A stretch of DNA of 64,000 bases from Rhizorhabdus histidinilytica (GTDB taxonomy: Bacteria; Pseudomonadota; Alphaproteobacteria; Sphingomonadales; Sphingomonadaceae): positions 62,001 to 126,000 of the forward strand of contig NZ_FUYM01000010.1 of assembly GCF_900167915.1 (NCBI RefSeq), read 5' to 3'. A program made the position numbers and the translations under genes. Positions within the stretch are counted from its first letter, which is position 1. Every line of letters begins with the position of its first letter. This document shows positions 53,272 to 61,677 of the stretch, one piece after another. The notes below the pieces were generated by a model, which searched no databases, was not told the DNA's origin, and saw only the letters and a program-made list of their open reading frames with translations.

Positions 53272-55620
53272 CTACATGTTGAAGCTCAGCTTCACGCCGA
53301 GCTGCCGGCCGCGCGAGTAGGAACCGGTGACGGCGGTCCCGCTCCCCGGCACCACCGAACCATATTCCAGCAGCCGCTGGTCGGTCAGGTTGCGGCCGAA
53401 CAGCGACAGGTTCCAGCGACCGTCGACCGCGCCGAAATCGACATGCGCGCCCAAATCGGCATAGGCGTGCTGCACCATGCGCGGATCGTTGTAGAGGCTG
53501 GAGTCATATTTGGTGCGGGCGAAGATCGTCACGCCGACCCCGACCTGATGCTCGCCCGACCCGACCGGCGTTAGATAGTCCGCGCTGAAGGAGCCCGTCC
53601 ATTTCGATGCATATTGGGTGGGCACGCCCGAGAAATCCTGTGCCCTCGGCGTCCCGGCGCAGCCGGGCGCGAGGTTGGCGTTCTGCAGCGAATTGCACGG
53701 CCCCCCGGGGAAGTTGATGTATTTGGCGTCGAGATAGGAACCGCTGAAGCCGAAGGTCCAGTGCTCGTCCGGGCGGAAATGCCATTCCAGCTCGATGCCC
53801 TGCGATCGCGCCTTGCCGACATTGGTGACGATGAAGGTCAGGCCCGACACCGCCGACTGCTGCAGATCGGAGAAGGTCTCGCGGAAGGCGGCGATCGAGT
53901 AATCGAGCTTGCCGCCGAACAACAGCCCCTTCAGGCCCGCCTCGACCATCCAGGCGCTTTCCGGCCTGAACCCTGCCAGCGCGGGGTCGGCGCCGGTGAA
54001 GGCGTAGTCGAAACCGCCGACCTTGTCCCCCTTCACATATTTCACATAGGCCTTGTTGCGCGGCGCGACCTCATATTGGACGATCGCCTGCGGCTGCCAA
54101 TGATCCTCGGACAGACGCAGCGAGCCCGGTGCGAAATTGTGCTGGGTCCCGCCCAAGACTGCGGCATAGATCGGATCGAGCGCGGGATTGCGCGCGGCGA
54201 GCAGCCGGGCGCGCCGGGTGTCGAAGGTGGTGTTCGGGATGATGTCCGCCGCGAAGGCCGATTGCCCCGCCGACTTCTTCTGGTTCGTGTAACGGACGCC
54301 GCCGGACAGGCTAAGCCGGTCGGTCAGATGATAGGTGAGGTCGACGAAGCCCGACCAGGCCCGGTTCTTCTGGTCATAGGTGAAGACCCGCGCGAAGGGC
54401 GTCGCCGCCGCGCCGGTGAAGCCCAGGCCCGCCAGCGTGAACTCCTGCGCGACGTCGATCGCCAGCGTGTCGCGCTGATAATAGGCGCCGACCGTCGCAT
54501 CGAGATCGCCGAAGGTGCCGCCGAAGCGCAGCTCCTGGCTGAACTGGCGGAAATGGGTCCACTGCGGGTTGAAATAGGTCGTCGCGTGATTGACGCCGTC
54601 CAGGCCCCACTGGACCAGCGAGTCCGAATTCCGCCACGCCGTGGTCGAGGTGAACGTCCCGCCCAGCACGTCATAGTTGATGTCGGCCTGGTAGAGTTCG
54701 GCGTCGAGCTGCTGGATCTCGTCCGAGAAGAAGGGCGCGACATTATAGTCGATGTAGCGGTTCTTGTCGTCGCCCGCGACCGGATAGGGCGGCCGCGCCC
54801 CGACCAGCGGCTGGCCGACGGGAACCAGCGTACCGCCGATATCCTTGACCCGTGCGACCTCGGCCTTCAGCACGATGTCGAGTCCGTCGGCAGGGGTCAG
54901 ACGCAGGGTCGGCCGGACGGCATAGTTGCGGGTCTGCGGCTCGCGCTTGCCTTTGATCGGGTTGCGATAGCGCCCTCGATCGAGGTCCTGGAACAGCCCG
55001 GCCAGGCGGAAGCTCGCGCCGTCCATCAGCGGAACAGTGACGCCCATCTGCCCTTGCAGCTCCTGCCCGTAGAATTCGTATCCAATCGAGCCGTCGGCCT
55101 GGAAAGTGTCGCCCGGCTTCTTGGTCGCGATGTTGATGACGCCGGCCGTCGCGCTATTGCCGAAGGTCAGCACCTGTGGCCCCTTCAGCACCTCGACCCG
55201 CTCGACGTCGAAGATCGGGATGCGCGCCTCCTGGTCGCGGCCGTAGGACACATTGTCCACGAACTTGCCGACCGACTGCTCGAAGCCGGCGCTGCTGCCC
55301 GATCCGAAGCCGCGGATATAGGCATAGGTGTTGGCGGCGCCGTAGCTGTAGGTGAAGTTCGGCGTCGTCTTCGACAGGTCGATCACCTGGGTGATATTCT
55401 GCCGCACCAGCATGTCGCCGGTGATCGCGGTGATCGCCACCGGCACGTCACGCAGATTCTCCGCCCGCTTGCGCGCGGTGACGATGATGTCGGCGGGGCC
55501 CGCCGCCTCGGCATCGTCCGCACCGGCCGCCACCTCTGCGACGGGAACGTCCTGCGCATAGGCCCCCGCGCTCAGGGCCGTCGTCGCCAGCACGACAGCC
55601 TTCACATATGCCATGTTCAT
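53272..55620 (-). CDS. TonB-dependent receptor
   Basis: 782 aa. Signal peptide MAYVKAVVLATTALSAGAYAQ; plug start GPADIIVTARKRAENLRDVPVAI; VEVLKGPQVLTFGNSATAGVI (the usual GPQGTLYG is altered to GPQVLTFGN); the barrel ends VKLSFNM. ATG 55620 is preferred for its AGAGG and signal peptide. An in-frame ATG inside operator 5 (55746) would add 42 residues and is an operator artefact. First gene behind operator 5. Confidence 0.9.
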   Translation of the reverse strand: MNMAYVKAVVLATTALSAGAYAQDVPVAEVAAGADDAEAAGPADIIVTARKRAENLRDVPVAITAITGDMLVRQNITQVIDLSKTTPNFTYSYGAANTYAYIRGFGSGSSAGFEQSVGKFVDNVSYGRDQEARIPIFDVERVEVLKGPQVLTFGNSATAGVINIATKKPGDTFQADGSIGYEFYGQELQGQMGVTVPLMDGASFRLAGLFQDLDRGRYRNPIKGKREPQTRNYAVRPTLRLTPADGLDIVLKAEVARVKDIGGTLVPVGQPLVGARPPYPVAGDDKNRYIDYNVAPFFSDEIQQLDAELYQADINYDVLGGTFTSTTAWRNSDSLVQWGLDGVNHATTYFNPQWTHFRQFSQELRFGGTFGDLDATVGAYYQRDTLAIDVAQEFTLAGLGFTGAAATPFARVFTYDQKNRAWSGFVDLTYHLTDRLSLSGGVRYTNQKKSAGQSAFAADIIPNTTFDTRRARLLAARNPALDPIYAAVLGGTQHNFAPGSLRLSEDHWQPQAIVQYEVAPRNKAYVKYVKGDKVGGFDYAFTGADPALAGFRPESAWMVEAGLKGLLFGGKLDYSIAAFRETFSDLQQSAVSGLTFIVTNVGKARSQGIELEWHFRPDEHWTFGFSGSYLDAKYINFPGGPCNSLQNANLAPGCAGTPRAQDFSGVPTQYASKWTGSFSADYLTPVGSGEHQVGVGVTIFARTKYDSSLYNDPRMVQHAYADLGAHVDFGAVDGRWNLSLFGRNLTDQRLLEYGSVVPGSGTAVTGSYSRGRQLGVKLSFNM

Positions 55621-55732
55621 CTTGCCTCTCCCATCTGCCGGATTATCTTTTCGAGCAGCTAATAGACCGTCCGATCGACCGGCCGGCATCGTTCGCGGCA
55701 CCCCTCGACACGTCTCCAGGATGCCCAAGTTA

Positions 55733-55746
55733 ATGAAACGTTTCAT
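55733..55746. promoter_or_regulatory. LacI-type operator 5
   Basis: Perfect ATGAAACGTTTCAT upstream of the TonB receptor-MFS-ligase unit. On the minus strand TTGCGA lies 9 bases before the core. Confidence 0.88.
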
Positions 55747-55815
55747 TTTTCAGATCGCAACTGTTCCAAGGAGGATTGTCGCCCTTGCTGAAGTCAAAAT
55801 CTGCGAAGAGCCCCG

Positions 55816-56400
55816 TCAGGCGGGCTCGGGCACCTTGTCGAGCAACGGGATCAACAGCTCGTTGCATTCCTCAATGGTGATCACTTCCTCGGGGGGGCAC
55901 CGGCGGAACGTACCCCCGCCGACCCAGATATTCTCGCCCTTGAGGCGGCAATCCTCCGAATAATCCCAAACCATGATCCGGTCGGTCGTCTGAATGAAGA
56001 TGTCGTCGAGCTGGTCACCCGCCACCGGGGCGCCGAAATGAAGGGCCACCGCTCCGGGCATGAAAATCTGGAAGGTCGCACGGCTCGAGAAGCCGTTGTC
56101 GTCGACGCGGAGCACCTCATTCTCGAACATCATGACGCAAGCATTGAGCTTGACCATCGAGGCGTAGAGCGCCTCGACCCGCTCCCGTCCCGTATAAGCG
56201 ACGGGGAAGCCGCCGACATACATCAGATACTCGGGATCGGGCACCGTCAGCTCTTCGGCGAGGATGTCGTCGTAACGGCCGCAGACTTCGAAGATCGCGT
56301 GGCGGCGGTAGTTAATCAGGATCTTGCGGTGCCGAGGATTGGTCACCGTCCGCAGCAGATCATCGGCCGCCTTGGTCAGCAGGCGAATATCATATTTCAT
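55816..56400 (-). CDS. NTF2-like/ring-hydroxylating-dioxygenase beta-type small protein
   Basis: 194 aa. The N-terminus (LINYRRHAIFEVCGRYDDILAEELTVPDPEYLMYVGGFPVAYTGRERVEALYASM) is a SnoaL/NTF2-like pattern. Asp residues and late acids (DIFIQTTDRIMVWDY) could line a pocket. The Trp-rich C-terminus is distinctive. No alpha subunit of a dioxygenase is nearby, so it is more likely an isomerase/dehydratase-like or binding protein. Second gene behind operator 6. Confidence 0.72.
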   Translation of the reverse strand: MKYDIRLLTKAADDLLRTVTNPRHRKILINYRRHAIFEVCGRYDDILAEELTVPDPEYLMYVGGFPVAYTGRERVEALYASMVKLNACVMMFENEVLRVDDNGFSSRATFQIFMPGAVALHFGAPVAGDQLDDIFIQTTDRIMVWDYSEDCRLKGENIWVGGGTFRRCPPEEVITIEECNELLIPLLDKVPEPA

Positions 56401-56450
56401 GGCACTGTCTCTCCCGGCGATCGCCGCTCATCCATTGATTGCTTCGATGA

Positions 56451-57164
56451 TTATCGGTGAAGGACGACATTCTCCTCGATCGGCGCCCGCCCGATCCGGT
56501 AGCGGCCGCCCACGCTGTCCGTATCCGGATAGCCGAAGGAAATGCCGAACAACATCTTCAGCTTCGGATCGATTCCGAGTTCCTCGCGGATCGTTCCGGC
56601 GAAGAAGCCGAGCAACGTCTGCGGGCAGCCCTGGAGGCCATGGGCCGTCAGCGACAGCAGGAAGGTCTGCGCATACATGCCGACATCTCCGGCGATCCGC
56701 ACGCCGTCGTAGAAGGACGGCATGAACAGGAAACAGGCATGCGGCGCGCCGAAGAATTCGAGGTTGCGGAGCAACGCGAGGCGCCGATCGTCCTTCGCCT
56801 CGCGTGCCACGCCGATCGATCGATAATATTCTTCCGCCTGCTGCACCTGGCGTTCGCTGTAGGCACCGTAAAGCTCATCATAGCCGAAGGGATAATCGGG
56901 CGTCATCCGGCCCGCCGCCTCGGCCGCCAGCAAGGCCCGGCTCACCCGGTCGCGCGCCTCGCCCGACACGATATGAACCTGCCAGGGCTGGATATTGGCG
57001 TTGGACGGCGCACGCTGGGCATCCTCCAGCACCGACCGGATCACGGCCTCGGGCGCTGGCTCGGGCAGATAGGTCCGCGCGGAGTAGCGCTCACGGACGA
57101 CGTCGCGGAATGACTTAGCCGCAATCCTATCGCGGTCTCCGGTTTCGGCGCGAGCATTCAACAT
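56451..57164 (-). CDS. Nitroreductase-family flavoprotein
   Basis: 237 aa. RYSARTYLPEPAPEAVIRSVLEDAQRAPSNANIQPWQVHIVSG is the FMN-binding N-terminus; GMYAQTFLLSLTAHGLQGCPQT and the GISFGYPDTDSVGG end complete the fold. Nitroreductases reduce nitroaromatics, enones or quinones with NAD(P)H. In this context an enone or quinone reduction is plausible. ATG 57164 with GAAGGG; behind operator 6, 67 bp downstream. Confidence 0.87.
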   Translation of the reverse strand: MLNARAETGDRDRIAAKSFRDVVRERYSARTYLPEPAPEAVIRSVLEDAQRAPSNANIQPWQVHIVSGEARDRVSRALLAAEAAGRMTPDYPFGYDELYGAYSERQVQQAEEYYRSIGVAREAKDDRRLALLRNLEFFGAPHACFLFMPSFYDGVRIAGDVGMYAQTFLLSLTAHGLQGCPQTLLGFFAGTIREELGIDPKLKMLFGISFGYPDTDSVGGRYRIGRAPIEENVVLHR

Positions 57165-57230
57165 CAGAAACCCTTCAAAGATGATGTGAGCACACGCCTA
57201 ATCCTCTCTGGAGCCGCCTGCAACCAAAAA

Positions 57231-57244
57231 TTGAAACGTTTCAT
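57231..57244. promoter_or_regulatory. LacI-type operator 6
   Basis: TTGAAACGTTTCAT, perfect TGAAACGTTTCA core, upstream of the nitroreductase/NTF2-like unit. On the minus strand TTGCAA lies 4 bases before the core. Confidence 0.86.
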
Positions 57245-57276
57245 ATTTTGCAAACAGCACGGCAGGGGGTTCGGGC

Positions 57277-57627
57277 CTAAAGGCGGCTCTTGTGTACGGC
57301 GCGGTTGATGTCGCCGTCCGGACCCGGGACATAATCGGGCCCCAGCGCATCGACGAACATGACCTGCGACTCTGCCGTCTCCATCCGCAGCTGCTTGAGC
57401 GGCGCATAGTCCTTGCTGTTGTAGAAGCGCTCGGCAGCCTTCCGCGAGTCGAACTCGAGGAGGATGATCCTCTGGACGCCGAGGTTCCCTTCCAGCGGAT
57501 GCACAGTTCCGCCGCGAACGACATAGCGTCCGCCATGACGCGCGATCACCGCGGGCACCTTCTCCAGATATTCGGCGAAGCGCTCGCGATCGGCGACGAC
57601 GATATTGCCCAGCAGATAGCACTTCAC
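57277..57627 (-). CDS. DUF1330-family protein
   Basis: 116 aa. KCYLLGNIVVADRERFAEYLEKVPAVIARHGGRYVVRGG and IILLEFDSRKAAERFYNSKDYAPLKQLR follow the DUF1330 ferredoxin-like fold. No established reaction. GTG 57627 is preferred since AAGGGGAATG lies upstream and the domain begins at once. A one-gene unit behind operator 7. Confidence 0.82.
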   Translation of the reverse strand: MKCYLLGNIVVADRERFAEYLEKVPAVIARHGGRYVVRGGTVHPLEGNLGVQRIILLEFDSRKAAERFYNSKDYAPLKQLRMETAESQVMFVDALGPDYVPGPDGDINRAVHKSRL

Positions 57628-57748
57628 AGCATTCCCCTTGGACGTCCGAGCCGCCGGCTCCATCCTGTGAGTGGCCGCCATCCCTATAGGACAGCGTCAC
57701 GAGATGCCATCTCGCCTAATCGGAATCGCGGAGAGAGCGGCATTAAAA

Positions 57749-57762
57749 ATGAAACGTTTCAA
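57749..57762. promoter_or_regulatory. LacI-type operator 7 with -35
   Basis: ATGAAACGTTTCAA; core TGAAACGTTTCA intact. On the minus strand a perfect TTGACA (57773-57768) lies 6 bases before the core, so the operator would occupy the spacer/-10 region of the DUF1330 promoter. Confidence 0.86.
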
Positions 57763-57834
57763 TAAATTGTCAAGCCGATAGAAACCTCCGCGGCATTGCG
57801 CCGACCTGGTCCGTGTTGTGGCCGATACGGGATG

Positions 57835-58527
57835 CTATTCCCCGTCCTGCGCGCGTCGTCGACGCTCCGGCCCCAGCCGGAGCGGCATGCTCATCACCAT
57901 GACGATCTGCTCCATCGTGTCTTCGAGGGCCACCTCGAAGCTCTCACCGAAATCGGCATGATCGGTCCCGTGATGCCTCACGAGGATGTTCAGGAACATG
58001 AGGCTGATGCTGATCAACCTGCGCTGCGCGACATAAGGCGGCAGATAGTCGACGCGCTCCCGCAACAGCCGAAGCGCGCGCGTGAGATTGGGCGGCTCGG
58101 AGCCGCCGAAGTCACCGAATTCGGGGGAGCGGCTTTGGAGCAGATACTGGCTTAGGAAGCTTGCATAGGAATGATGGCCGTCGGCGTCATGAAGATCGAG
58201 CTGCGGGAGCAGGATGATCTCCAATATCGTCCGCGCGTCCTTCAGCCGTCCTTCCTTTTCCGCGCGCGCCAACATCATGCCGCGCGCCTCTTCCATCTGC
58301 TCCATGCGGTAATCGAAAATGGCCCGCACGAGCCCTTCGCGAGAGCCGAAATGATACTGTACGGCAGCATGGTTGCCCTGGCCGGCGCGGGTGGCGATCT
58401 CTCGCATCGATGCGCCGTGGATCCCCCCTTTTGCGAACAACTGCTCGCCAGCCAAAATCAGCCGCGATTTTGCGTCCATGATCTCTCCGGACGGAACGTC
58501 GCTCAACACATCCTTCTCTTCGGCCAT
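57835..58527 (-). CDS. TetR-family transcriptional regulator
   Basis: 230 aa. HTH: ILAGEQLFAKGGIHGASMREIATRAGQGNHAAVQYHFGSREGLVRAIF. The longer helical C-terminus is the effector domain. Divergent from the LLM at 58844 with 316 bp between, including the GACTAA-N5-ATTAGG site at 58766. ATG 58527 or 58536. No TGAAACGTTTCA site at its own promoter, so it lies outside the LacI regulon. Confidence 0.87.
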   Translation of the reverse strand: MAEEKDVLSDVPSGEIMDAKSRLILAGEQLFAKGGIHGASMREIATRAGQGNHAAVQYHFGSREGLVRAIFDYRMEQMEEARGMMLARAEKEGRLKDARTILEIILLPQLDLHDADGHHSYASFLSQYLLQSRSPEFGDFGGSEPPNLTRALRLLRERVDYLPPYVAQRRLISISLMFLNILVRHHGTDHADFGESFEVALEDTMEQIVMVMSMPLRLGPERRRRAQDGE

Positions 58528-58843
58528 CCCTGCCATCCTAAAACATTTGTAATATGATTCTCTTGCAGAACCCGCAAAATTCCGCTCCGCCATACATAGG
58601 CCAGGGGCGGAGCCGCTGCCACAGCAAAAACCATACCTCGCTCCAAAGTCCATATTTTTCAGGTTCATATTTAGAAATTGCCAATCCAATCCCCCCTTTC
58701 GGCGCCACGACGAGGGCGGCATCAGCCAATTTACACTTGACTTAAAAATGCTCCAAGGCTTACTCCCTAATCGTTGTTAGTCGAGGTCGACAGCCCGCCG
58801 CCATGGCCGCGGGCATGCTGCCCACGTCGAGGGAGAGAAGTTC
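58528..58843. other. Divergent regulatory region, TetR gene / LLM gene
   Basis: 316 bp, noticeably AT-richer than its surroundings. It holds an 8-bp stem (58584-58591 with 58606-58613), a TTGACT hexamer at 58737-58742 with no clear -10, and the shared site at 58766-58782. No gene seen. Confidence 0.6.
58766..58782. promoter_or_regulatory. Shared LLM-promoter site GACTAA-N5-ATTAGG (first copy)
   Basis: On the minus strand this reads GACTAA, five bases, ATTAGG. The same 12 fixed bases with the same spacing occur at 63827-63843 before the other LLM gene. It ends 61 bp before ATG 58844. Candidate TetR operator. Confidence 0.55.
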
Positions 58844-59983
58844 ATGGCGATGGAAACGGGTCTTATTTTCCACCCCTATATGCGCCCGGGCCGGACGGCT
58901 CGGCAAACGTTCGAATGGGGCGTCCAGAACTCCGTCGCTTGCGACAGGGTGGGATTCACCTCGATGATGATCTCCGAACATGCCTCGCAGATCTGGGAGA
59001 ACATTCCCAATCCCGAACTGATCATGGCAGCCGCGGCGCTACAGACGAGCCAGATCAAGTTCGCGCCGATGGCCCATATCCTGCCGCATCAGCATCCCGC
59101 GAAGCTTGCCATCATGGTGGGCTGGCTGTCGCAGATACTGGAAGGCCGCTATTTCATGGGGATCGGCGCTGGCGCCTACCCGCAAGCTTCCTACATCCAT
59201 GGCATCAAGGATGCAGAGCCGCAGATGCTGAATGACATGGTCCGCGAGTCGCTGACCATCATGGAAAAGATCTGGAAGCGCGAACCCTTCTTCTACGAAG
59301 GCAAATATTGGGATGCGGGCTTTCCTGAGGAGACGCCTGCGGAAACCGAGGAGGACGAGCAGCATATGCTTGCCGACTTCTCTCCCTGGAACGGGGCTTT
59401 CCCCGAATTCGCCGTCACCGGCTTCAGCCAGAATTCGCCGTCGATGAAGCTCGCGGGCGAAAGGAATTTCAAGCCTGTCTCGATCTTCTCGGGTCTCGAC
59501 GCGCTCAAGCGGCACTGGGAAATCTATTCGGAAGCCAACATCAAGGCCGGCTTCACCCCCGATCGTCAGCGCCACGCCGTCTCGCAGACCGTCTTCTGCG
59601 CGGATACCGACGCGGAAGCGAAGCGCCTCGTCATGGAGGGGCCGATCGGTTATTGCTTCAGCAAATATCTGATCCCGATCTGGCATCGCTTCGGCATGAT
59701 GGACGGCTTCGCCAAGGATGCGGGCATCGATCCCAAGGACGCCGATCTCGAATTCCTGGTCGACAATGTCTTTGTCGTGGGTTCACCCGACACGGTCGTC
59801 GACAAGCTCAATACGCTGTTCGAACAATGCGGCGGCTGGGGCACGCTGCAGGTCGAGGCGCACGACTATTATGACGATCCGTCGCCCTGGTTCTATTCGC
59901 TGGAACTGCTTGCGAAGGAAGTCGCGCCCCGCATCACGCTGCCTGGTGCCCGCGAAGTGACGAGCGAGGCCGTCACCGCCTGA
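58844..59983 (+). CDS. LLM-class flavin-dependent monooxygenase (limonene-monooxygenase-like group)
   Basis: 379 aa. Luciferase-like barrel with GFTSMMISEHASQIWENIPNPEL, QIKFAPMAHILPHQHPAKLA and LEGRYFMGIGAGAYPQASY. The pattern resembles the limonene 1,2-monooxygenase/alkanal monooxygenase group; this is tentative. Needs FMNH2 from a reductase. GGGAGAGAAG precedes ATG 58844. A single-gene unit ended by a strong terminator at 60011; TetR divergent. Confidence 0.88.
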   Translation: MAMETGLIFHPYMRPGRTARQTFEWGVQNSVACDRVGFTSMMISEHASQIWENIPNPELIMAAAALQTSQIKFAPMAHILPHQHPAKLAIMVGWLSQILEGRYFMGIGAGAYPQASYIHGIKDAEPQMLNDMVRESLTIMEKIWKREPFFYEGKYWDAGFPEETPAETEEDEQHMLADFSPWNGAFPEFAVTGFSQNSPSMKLAGERNFKPVSIFSGLDALKRHWEIYSEANIKAGFTPDRQRHAVSQTVFCADTDAEAKRLVMEGPIGYCFSKYLIPIWHRFGMMDGFAKDAGIDPKDADLEFLVDNVFVVGSPDTVVDKLNTLFEQCGGWGTLQVEAHDYYDDPSPWFYSLELLAKEVAPRITLPGAREVTSEAVTA

Positions 59984-60010
59984 CCCGTACATTCGCTGAA
60001 ATCGAGCAAG

Positions 60011-60043
60011 GGGACGGAGGATCGTCGATCCTCCGTCCCTTTT
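60011..60043 (+). terminator. Rho-independent terminator after the LLM gene
   Basis: A 13-bp perfect stem (GGGACGGAGGATC with its complement), GTC loop, then TTTT. It begins 28 bp after the stop codon of the LLM gene. Confidence 0.92.
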
Positions 60044-60077
60044 CGCCATATGTGCAGCCAGCCGCCTGCGCCGGTTG

Positions 60078-60671
60078 TCAGGGCCGCTCTGCCGCGAAGC
60101 CGAACAACAGCAGATCAGCGGCCTGTTCCGCGATCTGCGCAGGACTGAGCTTGCCCGGCCGATACCAGGACGAGCAGGAATCGAGCATCGCTATCAGAAA
60201 TTTGCGCACGACCGTCGCGTCCAAGGCTTTCGATCCCGTGCCATCGGCCTGCGCAGCGACGATCAGATCGCGCCAATAATTATCGAAGCTGGAATAGGCC
60301 GCGAGCACGCGCTTGCGCATCTCTTCCGGCAAGTCGTCGAAGATCCGCGCGACGGCGGAGGAATAATCGTCGCCCGTCAAAAGGAAGTCGACATGCGCGA
60401 CGATCGCGGTGCGCAGGCGCACCATCGGCGACGTGCCGGGCCCCATCCCTTCGACCCGCGACATGATGTGGCGGTTGTTGCGATAGATGCCTTCCATCAT
60501 CACTTCCTCGACCAGATGGTCCTTCGACGGAAAGTGATGATAGATGCTGGGCGCCAGCATGCCCGCGCCCTTCGCGATCTCACTCAGCTTGGCGCCCGCC
60601 AAACCTTTCTGCCGCAACACCGCGGCAGCGGAATCCAGAATGCGCGTTCGGCCATTGTCTGCGTGTGCCAT
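60078..60671 (-). CDS. TetR-family transcriptional regulator
   Basis: 197 aa. HTH in RILDSAAAVLRQKGLAGAKLSEIAKGAGMLAPSIYHHFPSKDHLVEEVM; C-terminal TetR_C-like ligand domain (LIVAAQADGTGSKALDATVVRKFLIAMLDSC). Last gene of the minus-strand run LLM-crotonase-SMP30-TetR, so it probably controls that operon through the palindrome at 63824. Confidence 0.88.
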   Translation of the reverse strand: MAHADNGRTRILDSAAAVLRQKGLAGAKLSEIAKGAGMLAPSIYHHFPSKDHLVEEVMMEGIYRNNRHIMSRVEGMGPGTSPMVRLRTAIVAHVDFLLTGDDYSSAVARIFDDLPEEMRKRVLAAYSSFDNYWRDLIVAAQADGTGSKALDATVVRKFLIAMLDSCSSWYRPGKLSPAQIAEQAADLLLFGFAAERP

Positions 60672-60724
60672 GCGCTCTCTTAGCTGGAATATGAGGGAAG
60701 GAAAGCCCCGCTCGCCATCCGCGT

Positions 60725-61660
60725 CTAACCGGCGAAAGGCACCGTCGGCACGCCCGCGGCCGGAGGATCGAGGATTTCGAACAATCCGCCTGCCAGCGGC
60801 TCCCTCGCAAAGGCGTCCTCACCATAGCCCTGCGACCCGGTGATCAGGAACAGCCGGCCATGATCAGTGCCGCCGAATGCCGGACGCAAGCCCCGACGTA
60901 CCGGCAGCCGCCGCTCCTCCAGCAAGGTCGCATCGGGCGCATAACGACGCAGCATCCAACTCTCGTAGAACGCCATCCAGATGCAGCCTTCGACGTCGAC
61001 CGCCATGCCATCGGGATAGCCGTCTTCCGGCTTGAAGGTCAGGAAATCGCGTCGGTTGGAAAGCTGGCCGTCCCCGGACACATCATAGGCCCAGCTCACG
61101 AGCGGCATGGAATCGTTCACATAGGCGACCCGGCCGTCCGGGCTGAAGGCCGGGCCGTTGGCGGTCACGATGTTTCGCTCCTGGGTGCTGACCGTACCGT
61201 CGGCGTCCAGCCGGTACAGCTCGCCCGTGCTGCGCTTGTCCAGATTGCCCAGCGTGCTTTCCTTGTCCTCCGCCGTGGTGCTTTCGTCCCACTGGCTGGA
61301 ATCGCACGAACCGGACCAGTAGCGGCCCTGACGGTCGGTAACGCCGTCGTTCAGGCGGGCCACCTTCGGATTGGGAATAGGGTGGATGATGGGCTGGTAG
61401 ACCTGCCGTTTCGGATCGACATGGGCAAAGCCTTCCGCACAGGATGCGATGAAGCCCCCCGACGCACGCGGCGCGATGGCGCTGACCCAGACGGGCGCGG
61501 ACCAACGGCCCTTGGCCCCGCTTTCCAGATGATACCAATTGATGCTGGGCGCTTCGATATCGACCCAATAGATGCAGCCGTCGCGATCGTCCCATATGGT
61601 GCTTTCGCCCAGGATCGCCTTCGCGTCCCAAAGACAGCGCCAGCCTTCGCCTTCCATCAT
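60725..61660 (-). CDS. SMP-30/gluconolactonase-family protein
   Basis: 311 aa. Six-bladed SMP-30 propeller: LGESTIWDDRDGCIYWVDIEAP, NPKVARLNDGVTDRQGRYWSGSC, and DGYPDGMAVDVEGCIWMAFYES, containing the Glu, Asn and Asp metal ligands of the family. These Ca/Zn enzymes open lactones or hydrolyse esters. In a unit with an LLM oxygenase it may open a Baeyer-Villiger lactone; inference. No signal peptide. Confidence 0.88.
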   Translation of the reverse strand: MMEGEGWRCLWDAKAILGESTIWDDRDGCIYWVDIEAPSINWYHLESGAKGRWSAPVWVSAIAPRASGGFIASCAEGFAHVDPKRQVYQPIIHPIPNPKVARLNDGVTDRQGRYWSGSCDSSQWDESTTAEDKESTLGNLDKRSTGELYRLDADGTVSTQERNIVTANGPAFSPDGRVAYVNDSMPLVSWAYDVSGDGQLSNRRDFLTFKPEDGYPDGMAVDVEGCIWMAFYESWMLRRYAPDATLLEERRLPVRRGLRPAFGGTDHGRLFLITGSQGYGEDAFAREPLAGGLFEILDPPAAGVPTVPFAG

Positions 61661-61677
61661 ATGCCGATCCCTCGATC

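Noticed and set aside
55816-56400. Ring-hydroxylating dioxygenase beta subunit
   Set aside because: No Rieske alpha subunit, ferredoxin or reductase nearby; kept as NTF2-like only.
58737-58770. TTGACT as -35 of the LLM gene at 58844
   Set aside because: No acceptable -10 at 16-18 bases; left unassigned.
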